Positions 50,072 to 59,490 of a stretch of DNA of 64,000 bases are shown piece after piece (position 1 is the first letter of the stretch; each line of letters starts with the position of its first letter). Source of the DNA: Streptomyces sp. MMG1533 (GTDB lineage Bacteria > Actinomycetota > Actinomycetes > Streptomycetales > Streptomycetaceae); NCBI RefSeq assembly GCF_001279775.1, contig NZ_LGDG01000235.1:1-64000 (forward strand). The letters are read 5' to 3'. The notes below the pieces were generated by a model. The model made no database searches, was not told where the DNA came from, and saw only the letters and a list, made by a program, of their open reading frames with translations. Made by a program: the position numbers and the translations under genes.

Positions 50072-51067
50072 CTACATCCACCCCCGGTTCTTGAACAGCC
50101 GGTACAGCAGCACCTCCAGCACGGCCATCACCACGATCACCGCCGGATACGCCCACACCCAGCGCAGCTCCGGCATGTGGTCGAAGTTCATACCGTAGAT
50201 CCCCGCGATCATCGTGGGGATCGCGGCCATGGCGGCCCACGCGGAGATCTTCCGCATGTCGTCGTTCTGCCGGACGCTCATCTGCGCCAGATGCGCGGAG
50301 AGGACGTCCGAGACCAGTCGGTCCAGGCCCTCCACGGACTCGTTCACGCGCGTGAGGTGGTCGTTGACGTCACGGAAGAAGGGCCGCGCCTTGTCGTTCA
50401 CGAAGGGCACCGCCGCGCCGAACTGCCCCACGCCCGCGAGGCGGTTCACCGGCAGCGCGAGCGGGCCGGTCGCCCGGCGGAACTCCAGGATCTGGCGTTT
50501 GAAGGTGTAGATCCGGGACGCGGTGTGGCGCGAGCCGCCGCCGTCCGGCGAGAACACGTCCGCCTCCAACTCCTCCAGGTCGGTCTGCAACTCGGTCGCC
50601 ACGTCCACGTAGTGGTCGACGACGGCGTCGGCGACGGCGTACAGCACGGCGGTGGGCCCCTTGCCGAGCAGCTCGGGCTCCTGCTCCATCCGGTGCCGTA
50701 CGGCGCCCAGCGGGGAGCCCTCGCCGTGGCGGACGGTCACCACGAACGAGTCGCCGAGGAAGAGCATGACCTCGCCGGTGGAGACGGCGTCGCTCTTCGG
50801 CTCGTACACGACCGGCTTGAGGACCACGAACAGAGAGTCGTCGTAGACCTCCAGTTTGGGCCGCTGGTGGGCCTTCAGGGCGTCCTCGACCGCCAGCGGG
50901 TGCAGGCCGAACTCCTGGGTGACATGGTCGAACTCCTTCTCGGACGGCTCGTGCAGCCCGATCCAGACGAACCCGTGCGCCGCCCGGGCCTCGGCGAGCG
51001 CGTCGGAGAGGTCTTCGGGGCCCTCGGTCCGGTGTCCGTCACGGTAGATGGCACAGTCGACGATCAC
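50072..51067 (-). CDS. corA: CorA-family magnesium/cobalt transporter
   Basis: A 331-residue protein with a large soluble N-terminal domain and two C-terminal membrane helices. The channel signature YGMNFDHMPEL (GMN at about 292-294) lies between them. CorA forms pentameric Mg2+ channels in the cytoplasmic membrane. The GTG at 51065-51067 (VIVDCAIYRDG) is preferred because GGGAGA precedes it. It is divergent from the phosphatase gene. Confidence 0.93.
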   Translation of the reverse strand: MIVDCAIYRDGHRTEGPEDLSDALAEARAAHGFVWIGLHEPSEKEFDHVTQEFGLHPLAVEDALKAHQRPKLEVYDDSLFVVLKPVVYEPKSDAVSTGEVMLFLGDSFVVTVRHGEGSPLGAVRHRMEQEPELLGKGPTAVLYAVADAVVDHYVDVATELQTDLEELEADVFSPDGGGSRHTASRIYTFKRQILEFRRATGPLALPVNRLAGVGQFGAAVPFVNDKARPFFRDVNDHLTRVNESVEGLDRLVSDVLSAHLAQMSVRQNDDMRKISAWAAMAAIPTMIAGIYGMNFDHMPELRWVWAYPAVIVVMAVLEVLLYRLFKNRGWM

Positions 51068-51129
51068 GGAGCGTGTTCTCCCGTCTCCTGCCGGCCGGCG
51101 CACTCCGGCGTGCGCCTACGCTGGGCCGC

Positions 51130-51816
51130 ATGCCCACGTTGATCCTGGTCCGGCACGGACGTTCCACCGCCAACACCGAGGGACTGCTCGCCGGGTGGAC
51201 TCCCGGTGTCGCCCTCGACGAGCGTGGGGCCGCGCAGGCCGCCGCGCTGCCCGGGCGGCTCGCCGAGCTGCCGATCTCGGAGGTCGTCAGCAGTCCGCTG
51301 CAGCGCTGCCAGGAGACGCTCCGGCCGCTGCTCGACGCCCGGCCCGGCCTCACCGCACACTCCGACGAGCGGATCGGGGAGTGCCACTACGGCGACTGGT
51401 CCGGCCGCAAGCTCGCCGAGCTCAAGGACGAGCCGCTGATGGAGGTCGTGCAGGCGCACCCCTCGGCGGCCGCGTTTCCCGGCGGCGAGTCGATGCGGGC
51501 GATGCAGACGCGCGCCGCCGAGGCGGTGCGCGAGTGGAACGCTCGCGTGGAGCGCGACCACGGCGCCGACGCCGTGTACCTCATGTGCTCCCACGGCGAC
51601 ATCATCAAGTCTCTGGTGGCGGACGCACTCGGACTTCATCTCGACCTCTTCCAGAGGATTTCCGTTGAACCGTGTTCCATCACAGCGATCCGTTACACCC
51701 GTCTGAGGCCGTTTCTCGTCCGCCTCGGCGACACCGGCGATTTCACGTCGCTGGTGCCGCGCGAGGAGCCCCCGGCCGACGACGCCACCGTCGGGGGTGG
51801 TGCGGGCGCACCGTGA
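51130..51816 (+). CDS. Histidine phosphatase family protein (MSMEG_4193 type)
   Basis: A 228-residue phosphoglycerate-mutase-fold phosphatase with the nucleophile motif LVRHGRSTAN (His8-type position) and the second His in CSHGDI. In actinobacteria this phosphatase precedes DUF3090, the SCO1664-like gene and mshC, which suggests a link to mycothiol, but its substrate is unknown. ATG 51130 gives the standard MPTLILVRHG start; an upstream open frame has no good site. Confidence 0.9.
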   Translation: MPTLILVRHGRSTANTEGLLAGWTPGVALDERGAAQAAALPGRLAELPISEVVSSPLQRCQETLRPLLDARPGLTAHSDERIGECHYGDWSGRKLAELKDEPLMEVVQAHPSAAAFPGGESMRAMQTRAAEAVREWNARVERDHGADAVYLMCSHGDIIKSLVADALGLHLDLFQRISVEPCSITAIRYTRLRPFLVRLGDTGDFTSLVPREEPPADDATVGGGAGAP

Positions 51817-51885
51817 TCGTCGGGCGCAGTAGGGTGAAGCGGTTCAGTCACGACCACGTACTCACGATTCCCATGGAGACAGGAC

Positions 51886-52476
51886 GTGTCCCGTCAGGTG
51901 TTCCTCTACGACCCCCCGGACCGGTTCGTGGCCGGCACGGTCGGACTGCCCGGACGCCGTACGTTCTTCCTCCAAGCCACGGCCGGCCCCCGGGTGACCA
52001 GCGTGGCCCTGGAGAAGACCCAGGTCGCGGCTCTCGCCGAGCGTATGGACGAGCTGCTGGACGAGGTCGTACGCCGTAGTGGCGGCGGCGCCGCCGTCCC
52101 GGCCGTGGCGCCCACCGAGGTCGCCGACACGGAGCCCCTGGACACCCCCGTCGAGGAGGAGTTCCGGGTCGGCACCATGGCCCTCGCCTGGGACGGCGAG
52201 GAGCAGCGCATGATCGTCGAGGCGCAGGCCCTCGTCGAGCTCGACGCCGAGTCCGAGGAGGACCTCGCCGAGGCCGAGGAGCGTCTCCTCCAGGACGAGG
52301 AGAACGGCCCACCGATGCTGCGGGTCCGGCTCACCGGCGCACAGGCGAGAGCCTTCGCCAAGCGTGCCCTGGACGTCGTCAACGCCGGACGGCCGCCGTG
52401 CCCGCTGTGCAGCCTCCCGCTCGACCCGGAAGGACACGTATGTCCGCGCCAGAACGGATACCGCCGCGGAGCGTGA
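51886..52476 (+). CDS. DUF3090 family protein
   Basis: A 196-residue actinobacteria-specific protein. It starts with SRQVFLYDPPDRFVAGTVG and ends with a cysteine-rich motif CPLCSLPLDPEGHVCPR that could bind zinc. The function is not known. It belongs to the conserved block next to mshC and overlaps the following gene by 37 bp, so the block is an operon. GTG 51886 follows GGAGACAGGAC. Confidence 0.9.
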   Translation: MSRQVFLYDPPDRFVAGTVGLPGRRTFFLQATAGPRVTSVALEKTQVAALAERMDELLDEVVRRSGGGAAVPAVAPTEVADTEPLDTPVEEEFRVGTMALAWDGEEQRMIVEAQALVELDAESEEDLAEAEERLLQDEENGPPMLRVRLTGAQARAFAKRALDVVNAGRPPCPLCSLPLDPEGHVCPRQNGYRRGA

Positions 52477-53270
52477 CGACCGGGGCGACGTCTGCCGAAC
52501 TCCTCGCCGAGGGCGAGCTGGCCGTGCGCGGTCGCATCCGCGAGGCGTCCAACGCGGCGCTGTACTGCACGGTCACCCACGAGGGGCGGGAGGCCGCCTG
52601 CATCTACAAGCCGGTCGCCGGGGAGCGGCCCCTGTGGGACTTCCCCGACGGGACCCTCGCCCAGCGTGAGGTCGCCGCGTACGAGGTCTCCGAGGCGACC
52701 GGCTGGGGCCTCGTCCCGCACACCGTGCTGCGGGACGGGCCGTACGGCGAGGGCATGTGCCAGCTGTGGATCGAGACGACGCCCGAAAGCGAACTGCTTG
52801 CGCTCGTCGACGCGGAGGAGCCGGAGCCCGGCTGGAAGGCGATCGGTCTCGCCGAGGTCGGGGAGGGGCGGACCGCGCTGCTCGTGCACGCCGACGACGA
52901 GCGGCTGCGCCGGCTCGCCGTACTCGACGCCGTGATCAACAACGCGGACCGCAAGGGCGGCCACCTCCTGCCCGCCGCCGAACACCGGCTGTACGCCATC
53001 GACCACGGGGTCACCTTCAACGCGGAGAACAAGCTGCGCACGCTCCTGTGGGGGTGGGCGGGGGAACCGCTGACGGGGGAGGCGGTCGACGTGCTCAAGG
53101 GCCTCAAGGAGGCGCTGGGGGAGGGCGGGACCCTCGCCGGCACGCTGGCCCGCCTGATCACCGCCGTGGAACTCGACGCCACGCGCGCGCGGGTGGACGC
53201 GCTGTTGACGGCCGGGAGACATCCGGAACCGAGCGGGGAGTGGCCGGCCATTCCCTGGCCGCCCGTGTAA
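52440..53270 (+). CDS. SCO1664 family protein (PI3/PI4-kinase-like fold)
   Basis: A 276-residue conserved actinobacterial protein. CIYKPVAGERPLWDFPDGT, VINNADRKGGHLL and AIDHGVTF look like the Lys, catalytic loop and metal-binding Asp of PI3/4-kinase-like ATP-binding folds. The real activity is unknown. ATG 52440 has GGAAGGA and lies inside the DUF3090 gene. It is followed after 94 bp by mshC, as in other Streptomyces. Confidence 0.88.
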   Translation: MSAPERIPPRSVTTGATSAELLAEGELAVRGRIREASNAALYCTVTHEGREAACIYKPVAGERPLWDFPDGTLAQREVAAYEVSEATGWGLVPHTVLRDGPYGEGMCQLWIETTPESELLALVDAEEPEPGWKAIGLAEVGEGRTALLVHADDERLRRLAVLDAVINNADRKGGHLLPAAEHRLYAIDHGVTFNAENKLRTLLWGWAGEPLTGEAVDVLKGLKEALGEGGTLAGTLARLITAVELDATRARVDALLTAGRHPEPSGEWPAIPWPPV

Positions 53271-53364
53271 TCGCACAATGGCCGGTATCGCGCAAGAACG
53301 CCTTACCGGCCATCCGGCCCGGTCCGGTTCGTATACGGAACATCCGTCCGGTTAGGCTCATGAC

Positions 53365-54594
53365 ATGCATGCCTGGCCCGCTTCCGAGGTCCCCGCCCTG
53401 CCTGGTCAGGGCCGCGACCTGAGGATCCACGACACCGCGACCGGCGGCTTGGTCTCCCTCGACCCCGGTCCCGTCGCCCGTATCTACGTCTGCGGCATCA
53501 CGCCGTACGACGCGACCCACCTGGGTCACGCGGCGACCTACAACGCGTTCGACCTCGTGCAGCGCGTGTGGCTCGACACCAAGCGGCAGGTTCACTACGT
53601 CCAGAACGTCACCGACGTGGACGATCCGCTGCTTGAGCGGGCCGAGCGCGACGGCCTCGACTGGGCCGCCCTCGCCGAGAAGGAGACGGCCCTCTTCCGC
53701 GAGGACATGACCGCCCTGCGGATGCTGCCCCCGCAGCACTACATAGGCGCGGTCGAGGCGATACCCGGCATCGTGCCGCTCGTCGAACGCCTGCGGGACG
53801 CGGGTGCCGCGTACGAACTCGAAGGGGACGTCTACTTCTCCGTCGAGTCCGACCCGAACTTCGGCAAGGTGTCCAACCTGGACGCCGCCGCCATGCGGCT
53901 GCTCTCCGCCGAGCGCGGCGGCGACCCCGACCGGCCCGGCAAGAAGAACCCCCTCGACCCGATGCTGTGGATGGCCGCCCGCGAGGGCGAGCCCAGCTGG
54001 GACGGCGGTTCGCTCGGGCGCGGCCGGCCCGGCTGGCACATCGAGTGCGTCGCCATCGCCCTCGACCACCTCGGCATGGGCTTCGACGTCCAGGGCGGCG
54101 GTTCCGACCTCGCCTTCCCGCACCACGAGATGGGCGCCTCGCACGCCCAGGTGCTGACCGGCGAGTTCCCCATGGCCAAGGCGTACGTCCACGCCGGCAT
54201 GGTGGCCCTGCACGGCGAGAAGATGTCCAAGTCGAAGGGGAACCTGGTCTTCGTCTCGCAGCTCAGGCGTGACGGCGTCGACCCCGCCGCCATCCGGCTC
54301 GCGCTCCTCGCCCATCACTACCGGGCCGACTGGGAGTGGACCGACCAGGTCCTCCAGGACGCCCTCGACCGGCTCGGCCGGTGGCGTGCCGCCGTCTCCC
54401 GGCCCGACGGCCCGCCCGCCGAGACGCTCGTCGAGGAGGTCCGCGAGGCCCTCGCCGCCGACCTGGACGCGCCGGCCGCGCTGGCCGCCGTGGACCGGTG
54501 GGTGGCGCTCCAGAACGAGCGGGGCGGTACGGACGAAGGCGCCCCGGGCGTGGTGTCCCGTGCGGCGGACGCACTGCTGGGCGTGGCGTTGTAG
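53365..54594 (+). CDS. mshC: Mycothiol ligase MshC (L-cysteine:GlcN-Ins ligase)
   Basis: A 409-residue cysteinyl-tRNA-synthetase paralogue that joins cysteine to 1-D-myo-inosityl 2-amino-2-deoxy-alpha-D-glucopyranoside in mycothiol synthesis. The zinc cysteine lies in [17 protein letters not shown] (C43; HLGH is the HIGH equivalent). KMSKS is at 286-290. The protein is shorter than CysS because the tRNA-binding C-terminus is missing. ATG 53365 follows a weak site, and no better start is seen. Confidence 0.95.
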   Translation: MHAWPASEVPALPGQGRDLRIHDTATGGLVSLDPGPVARIYVCGITPYDATHLGHAATYNAFDLVQRVWLDTKRQVHYVQNVTDVDDPLLERAERDGLDWAALAEKETALFREDMTALRMLPPQHYIGAVEAIPGIVPLVERLRDAGAAYELEGDVYFSVESDPNFGKVSNLDAAAMRLLSAERGGDPDRPGKKNPLDPMLWMAAREGEPSWDGGSLGRGRPGWHIECVAIALDHLGMGFDVQGGGSDLAFPHHEMGASHAQVLTGEFPMAKAYVHAGMVALHGEKMSKSKGNLVFVSQLRRDGVDPAAIRLALLAHHYRADWEWTDQVLQDALDRLGRWRAAVSRPDGPPAETLVEEVREALAADLDAPAALAAVDRWVALQNERGGTDEGAPGVVSRAADALLGVAL

Positions 54595-54633
54595 TCCTGA
54601 CGGGGCCACGTTGTGGTCCTGACGGACACGAGA

Positions 54634-54675
54634 GAGGGGCGCTTCCTCCCCGCGGGGGAAGCGCCCCTCCCGTCT
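54634..54675. terminator. Hairpin terminator between mshC and the Gln-rich gene
   Basis: GAGGGGCGCTTCC and GGAAGCGCCCCTC form a perfect 13-bp stem with a 10-nt loop, followed by CCGTCTTTCC. It can serve both convergent genes. Confidence 0.9.
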
Positions 54676-54703
54676 TTCCGGGGTGGGTCTCTTCAGGAGC
54701 GGG

Positions 54704-55339
54704 TCAGATCCGCTGGATCCGTACGCTCCGCAGGACGTTCGGCGACTGGATGTCCCAGACGCCGATCACCTGGTGGCCGAAGGCGAAGGCCTCCTGGATC
54801 TGCTGGTGGATCTGCTGCGTCGGGTTGTTGAGGACCCGGAACTGGTTGTTGATGCGCAGGAAGACCTGGCGGGGCTGGCCCTGCAGCGGGTGCACGATGT
54901 CGATGAACCCGTCGGCCATGCCGGAGGCCAGGGACTGCGTCTGGACCTGCTGGATCACCTGTTGGACCACGGCCTGCGCGAGCTGCTGCAACTGCTGCTG
55001 CACCTGCTGCTCGGCCTGCTGCGCCTGCTGGTCCTGGTGCTGTCCCTGACCGGACTGCTGCTGGCCGAACTGCGTCTGAGCCAGCTGCTGCAGCAGTTGC
55101 TGGAACGGCTGCTGCTGGCTGAGCTGCTGGAGCTGCTCCAGCGAGCCGCCGCCCATGCCGAACGGCTGCTGCTGTTGCCGGCCTTGTCCCTGGCCCTGCT
55201 GGCCGCCGAAGCCCTGCTGGCCGAACGGCTGGTTCTGCTGCTGGTAGGGCGACGTGCTGGGGAACTGCCCTTGCTGCTGTCCCTGTTGGCCTTGCTGGCC
55301 TTGCTGTCCCTGCTGACTCATCTGCGGGTTGATGCTCAT
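54704..55339 (-). CDS. Glutamine-rich low-complexity protein of unknown function
   Basis: The 211-residue product begins MSINPQMSQQGQQGQQG and is more than one third Gln up to about residue 150. The last 60 residues (FIDIVHPLQGQPRQVFLR, then FGHQVIGVWDIQS) are structured and not Gln-rich. AAGGTGG precedes ATG 55339. It lies downstream of the S8 protease on the same strand with 36 bp between them, so the two are probably an operon. I do not recognise the family. The Gln-rich part could form coiled coils or aggregates. Confidence 0.75.
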   Translation of the reverse strand: MSINPQMSQQGQQGQQGQQGQQQGQFPSTSPYQQQNQPFGQQGFGGQQGQGQGRQQQQPFGMGGGSLEQLQQLSQQQPFQQLLQQLAQTQFGQQQSGQGQHQDQQAQQAEQQVQQQLQQLAQAVVQQVIQQVQTQSLASGMADGFIDIVHPLQGQPRQVFLRINNQFRVLNNPTQQIHQQIQEAFAFGHQVIGVWDIQSPNVLRSVRIQRI

Positions 55340-55375
55340 GCGAGTACCACCTTCCATGGGTGGGATGAGGAACCG

Positions 55376-57106
55376 TCAGCCTGCGATCACGAGGCCGACG
55401 ATCTCGTCGTCCGAGAACCAGACACGGACGTCGGGCCGTCCCCCCGCGAAGGCGGCGTGTACCGCCTGGCGGACCTCGGGGGACGGGTGGTTGAGGTTGC
55501 GCCAGCCGCCGGCCACGAACAGCCGGAGACGGGGCGGGAGTTCGTGCGGGTACGGCAGCAGTTCGTCCCAGTACCGTTCGGCCCGGCCCGAGCCGACCGC
55601 CTCGGGCAGCAGCCGGGTGACCGCCGCCTTGATGTCGGGCCGGTTGCCGATCCGCTGGGAGGCGGGCCGGTCCGTCGCGTCCTGCTGCGGGGAGCCGGTG
55701 GCCCGCAGCACCGAGCGGGCGCGTTCGGGGGACATCGGCGGCCGGCCGGTTGCCTTGAGCATGCCCTGCAGCGCGGCCAGCGCGCCGACCACCACCGGGG
55801 AGGCGGAGGAGGTCCCGGAGAACGTGTCCGTGTACCAGGCGATCTCCTCCGGCCCGCCCTGCAGGTCGCCGGGCCTGTCCCAGGAGCCGCCGGTGGTCGT
55901 GACCTCGCGGCCCCAGCCCTGCGCGTCCACGCGGGCGCCGTAGTTGGAGAACGCGAGGCGGGACCGGTCCGGGCCGTAGTCGCGGCCGTGCGTGCCGGGC
56001 GGCGGGGCGCCCGCTCCGACCAGGACGGCGCCGGAGGACTGGTTGGACGGGTTGAACGGTCCGCGCCATCCCTGGGGGAACTCGTCCGGGCGGCGCTCGT
56101 ACACGCCGTCGTCGAGTGACTCGCCGCCGTTGCCGGCGGCCGCCACCACGAGGACGCCCTTGGCGGTGGCGTACCGGACGGCCGCGAAGTCGTCCGGCCA
56201 CCACTCCAGCGGGATGTAACCGCGCTGGTCGTCGCGCTCCTCGAAGTCGAACCGCGGTCCGGGGCGGTGGAGTTCGACCAGCACGATGTCGCCGGGGGCG
56301 AGCCGGTCGGCCGCCGCGTGGATCGCGGCCGCGGTGCCGATGTCCTGGAAGGACGCCGCGGCGGTCACCGCGTCCGGCACGATGCCGGTGACCCCGTGCT
56401 CGCCCCGGTCGCCGCCGATCACGCCGATCACGGCGGTGCCGTGGTTGCGCCAGGCGAGGTCGGTCAGCGGGGTGCCGACGACCACGCCGGCGAGCTTGGC
56501 GGCCAGGTCCTCGTGGCCCAGCTGCCAGGCGCCTTCGACGTCGATCACCGTCACACCCTGGCCGGTGCCGCCGGGCCGCTGCCAGGCCCAGTAGGCGTCG
56601 ATGCCCTCGGGTGCGGGGCGCAGATAGCCCTGACGGCCGGTGAAGTCGGGGGTGACCGGCGCCCCCTCCTTCAGCCGCCGGGTGTCCTCCCCGATCTGCC
56701 CGAGGGAGGCCGGTACGGCGCGCGGCTTCACGTACGCCGTGTCGACGCCCGGCAGTGCGGCGATCCGTGCCCGCAGCTCCTGGGCGCGGTTCTGGCCGCC
56801 GCGCACCCGGTAGAAGAGCGCCAGGTCGGGCACGTCCTCCGGGCCCGCGGCGGCGGACTGCTGGAGCCGCTCCTCGCTGCCGAACAGCGGTTCCAGGGTG
56901 AGCTGTTCGTCGCTGAGGAACATGTTGAGGGCCGACACGTCGGCGCCCGCCGCCGAGCGGACGCCCTCGGCCCCGGCGCGCAGCCTGGCCTCGGGACGTG
57001 CGACGACGACCAGTTCCTGCTCGGCTCCTCGATAGGTGAATCCCGATCCGTCGGGCCCCGGCCCGGACGCTCCGGGGCTCTGCGGCGGCTGTACCTGCTC
57101 GGTCAT
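55376..57106 (-). CDS. Leaderless S8 (subtilisin-like) serine peptidase
   Basis: The 576-residue protein shows the catalytic triad Asp189 (VTVIDVEGAW), His222 (RNHGTAVIGV) and Ser433 (FSGTSSASP), with the oxyanion Asn326 in AAAGNGG. An N-terminal region of about 160 residues may be a propeptide-like or recognition domain. A short C-terminal domain ends in DEIVGLVIAG. No signal peptide is visible. GGGAG precedes ATG 57106. It pairs with the downstream Gln-rich protein. Confidence 0.88.
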   Translation of the reverse strand: MTEQVQPPQSPGASGPGPDGSGFTYRGAEQELVVVARPEARLRAGAEGVRSAAGADVSALNMFLSDEQLTLEPLFGSEERLQQSAAAGPEDVPDLALFYRVRGGQNRAQELRARIAALPGVDTAYVKPRAVPASLGQIGEDTRRLKEGAPVTPDFTGRQGYLRPAPEGIDAYWAWQRPGGTGQGVTVIDVEGAWQLGHEDLAAKLAGVVVGTPLTDLAWRNHGTAVIGVIGGDRGEHGVTGIVPDAVTAAASFQDIGTAAAIHAAADRLAPGDIVLVELHRPGPRFDFEERDDQRGYIPLEWWPDDFAAVRYATAKGVLVVAAAGNGGESLDDGVYERRPDEFPQGWRGPFNPSNQSSGAVLVGAGAPPPGTHGRDYGPDRSRLAFSNYGARVDAQGWGREVTTTGGSWDRPGDLQGGPEEIAWYTDTFSGTSSASPVVVGALAALQGMLKATGRPPMSPERARSVLRATGSPQQDATDRPASQRIGNRPDIKAAVTRLLPEAVGSGRAERYWDELLPYPHELPPRLRLFVAGGWRNLNHPSPEVRQAVHAAFAGGRPDVRVWFSDDEIVGLVIAG

Positions 57107-57362
57107 GGGGTACCGCTCCCTTCTCCGTGCGGGTGCGCCTTCGGGCCCCAACCAAGCACTCCCAGGGCGGTCCGTCCACCCCCGTGTCCGCCAACTCGGT
57201 TTGAAACAAGTTGAATTGGGTAGCGTGTGCAATCCGTCCTGAAACAGATGTCACGTCACAAACCGGCCATAGCCTGCGGAGGTGACGGTCATGTGATGGG
57301 GTGGGAGCGCCTGTTGACCGCACGGCCGGCCGCGGGCCGGCCCCTTTGCAGAAGGACGCACA

Positions 57363-58298
57363 GTGGCACCCACAGACCGTTCCTTCGCACGTCGAAGACT
57401 CCTCACCACGGCCGCCGCCCTCTCCGGCGCGGCCCTGCTCCCGGGCACCGCGCACGCGGCCGAATCCCGGCACAGCGCGTGGCCCGCACAGTTCCCGCTG
57501 CCCGACGGCTTCCAGCCCGAGGGCATCACGATCGGCGCGAAGCCCTTCGGATACTTCGGCTCCCTCGCCAACGGCGACATCCACCGGGCGAGCCTCGCCA
57601 CCGGCCGGGGCACCGTCATCAGCAAGGGCCTGGGCACCGGACACCCCACCGTGGGCCTGAAGATCGACCGCCACGGCACGCTGTTCCTGGCCGGCGGCGA
57701 CAGCGGTGAGATCCGCACGGCCGACGCCCGCACGGGCGAGATCGAGCAGGTGCACGCCACCGGCGGCACCTTCGTGAACGACGTGATCCTCACTCCGGGC
57801 GCCGCCTGGTTCACCGACTCCTTCAAGCCGCAGCTGTACCGGCTGGCCCGAGGCGCCGTGGACGCCCTGCCGCTGACCGGTGACTGGGAGCAGGGTCCGG
57901 ACTTCACCGCCAACGGCATCGAGCGCACGCCCGACGGCAGCGCCCTGCTCGTGGTCAACGCCTTCGCGAACGGCGGCGGCCTCATGCGGGTCGACCCACG
58001 CACCGGGGCCGCCCGCACCGTGGACCTCGGCACGGCGAAGCTGCCCAACGGGGACGGCCTGCTGCTGCTCGGCCGGATCCTCTACGCCGTCCAGCAGCAG
58101 CAGAACGCGATCGACGTGTTCCGGCTGAACGACGCCGGCACCAGGGGCACCGCGATCGCCCGCATCACCGACCCGCGCTTCCGCATCCCGACGACGGTGG
58201 CCGCGTGGGGCAAGCGGCTGTACCTGCCGAACGCGCGCTTCGACGTGGAGCCGACACCGGAGACCGAGTACGACGCGGTGGTGGTGCACCAGGTCTGA
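57363..58298 (+). CDS. Tat-exported SMP-30/beta-propeller-type protein
   Basis: A 311-residue protein with a twin-arginine signal (SFARRRLLTTAAALSGAALL, cleavage near AHA-AE) and a repeated-sheet body like SMP-30/gluconolactonase propellers (VNDVILTPGAAWFTDSF, LPNGDGLLLLGRILY). Homologues are sometimes labelled superoxide dismutase, but I see no such metal site. GTG 57363 follows GAAGGA. The 256-bp upstream gap separates it from the divergent S8 gene and must hold both promoters. Activity unknown. Confidence 0.82.
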   Translation: MAPTDRSFARRRLLTTAAALSGAALLPGTAHAAESRHSAWPAQFPLPDGFQPEGITIGAKPFGYFGSLANGDIHRASLATGRGTVISKGLGTGHPTVGLKIDRHGTLFLAGGDSGEIRTADARTGEIEQVHATGGTFVNDVILTPGAAWFTDSFKPQLYRLARGAVDALPLTGDWEQGPDFTANGIERTPDGSALLVVNAFANGGGLMRVDPRTGAARTVDLGTAKLPNGDGLLLLGRILYAVQQQQNAIDVFRLNDAGTRGTAIARITDPRFRIPTTVAAWGKRLYLPNARFDVEPTPETEYDAVVVHQV

Positions 58299-58312
58299 GC
58301 GTCGGACGCAGA

Positions 58313-58342
58313 AGGGCGGTGCGCCTGCCGGCGCACCGCCCT
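58313..58342. terminator. Bidirectional hairpin terminator
   Basis: AGGGCGGTGCGCC and GGCGCACCGCCCT form a perfect 13-bp stem with a TGCC loop between convergent genes. Confidence 0.92.
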
Positions 58343-58349
58343 CACCGGT

Positions 58350-59348
58350 TCACTCCTCCGATGACGAGTCCTCGTCGTCCGCCCCCGGTTTCGGCGGTTT
58401 CGGCGGTTTCGTGCGACCGCCGCCCGGGTTGTCCCGCAGATACGAGGTCGACGGCGGGCCGTCGCTGCCGTCCGCCGTGGCGTGCCCGCCGGAGCCGCCG
58501 GGTCCCGACCCGTCCCGGCGCCGCAGATACCGCTCGAACTCGCGGGCGATCGCGTCGCCCGACGCCTCCGGCAGCTCCGCGGTGTCCCGGGCCTCCTCCA
58601 GCGTCTGGACGTACTCGGCGACCTCGCTGTCCTCGGCGGCCAGCTGGTCCACGCCCACCTGCCAGGCGCGCGCGTCCTCGGGCAGCTCGCCCAGCGGGAT
58701 GCGTACGTCGATGAGGTCCTCCAGGCGGTTGAGGAGGGCCAGCGTCGCCTTCGGGTTCGGCGGCTGCGAGACGTAGTGCGGGACGGCCGCCCACAGCGAC
58801 ACGGCCGGTACGCCCGCGTGCGTGCACGCCTCCTGGAGAATGCCGACGATGCCCGTGGGGCCCTCGTACTTGGTCTCCTCCAGATCCATCCGCCGGGCCA
58901 GGTCCGCGTCGGACGTGACACCGCTCACCGGCACCGGACGGGTGTGCGGTGTGTCACCGAGCAGGGCGCCCAGGATCACCACCAGTTCCACGCCCAGCTC
59001 GTGGGCGAAGCCGAGAATCTCGTTGCAGAACGAGCGCCATCGCATCGACGGTTCGATACCTCGGACGAGTACGAGATCGCGTGGCTTCTCGCCGCCGACC
59101 CGGACGACCGAGAGACGGGTCGTGGGCCAGGTGATCTTGCGTACGCCGCCGTCCAGCCACACCGTGGGGCGGTTCACCTGGAAGTCGTAGTAGTCCTCGG
59201 CGTCCAGCGCCGCGAACACCTCGCCCTTCCACTCCCGGTCCAGATGTGCCACCGCGGTGGAGGCGGCGTCGCCGGCATCGTTCCAGCCCTCGAACGCGGC
59301 CACCATGACTGGGTCGATCAGCTCGGGAACTCCCTCCAGCTCGATCAC
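58350..59348 (-). CDS. parJ: PAC2-family protein, likely ParJ orthologue
   Basis: A 332-residue PAC2 (proteasome-assembly-chaperone-like) protein: PVMVAAFEGWNDAGDAAS near the N-terminus, VLVRGIEPSMRWRSF and FAHELGVELVVILGALL. The C-terminal 60 residues are disordered. The S. coelicolor neighbour of mshC, SCO1662, is ParJ, a ParA-interacting actinobacterial signature protein that restrains ParA polymerisation during sporulation. Orthology here rests on position and family and is inferred. Between mshC and this gene lie three genes that I do not recall from S. coelicolor. Confidence 0.85.
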   Translation of the reverse strand: MIELEGVPELIDPVMVAAFEGWNDAGDAASTAVAHLDREWKGEVFAALDAEDYYDFQVNRPTVWLDGGVRKITWPTTRLSVVRVGGEKPRDLVLVRGIEPSMRWRSFCNEILGFAHELGVELVVILGALLGDTPHTRPVPVSGVTSDADLARRMDLEETKYEGPTGIVGILQEACTHAGVPAVSLWAAVPHYVSQPPNPKATLALLNRLEDLIDVRIPLGELPEDARAWQVGVDQLAAEDSEVAEYVQTLEEARDTAELPEASGDAIAREFERYLRRRDGSGPGGSGGHATADGSDGPPSTSYLRDNPGGGRTKPPKPPKPGADDEDSSSEE

Positions 59349-59490
59349 CCAGCGCCTCCTTCCGACGTGCCCTCGCTTAACGACCCAACCTTACGGCGTG
59401 CGGCGGGGGCGCCCGCAGCCCCCTTGCACGGGGGAGTGAACGGATCACTGCCCCGATCGTCACCCCCGGACACCCCGCTTCCGGTGGTCA

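Noticed and set aside
53271..53364. Riboswitch or leader before mshC
   Set aside because: The 94-bp gap shows no convincing conserved structure.
54693..58289. Open frame of about 1200 codons on the minus strand across the Q-rich, S8 and propeller genes
   Set aside because: It crosses three recognisable genes on both strands and gives low-complexity Arg/Gly sequence only.
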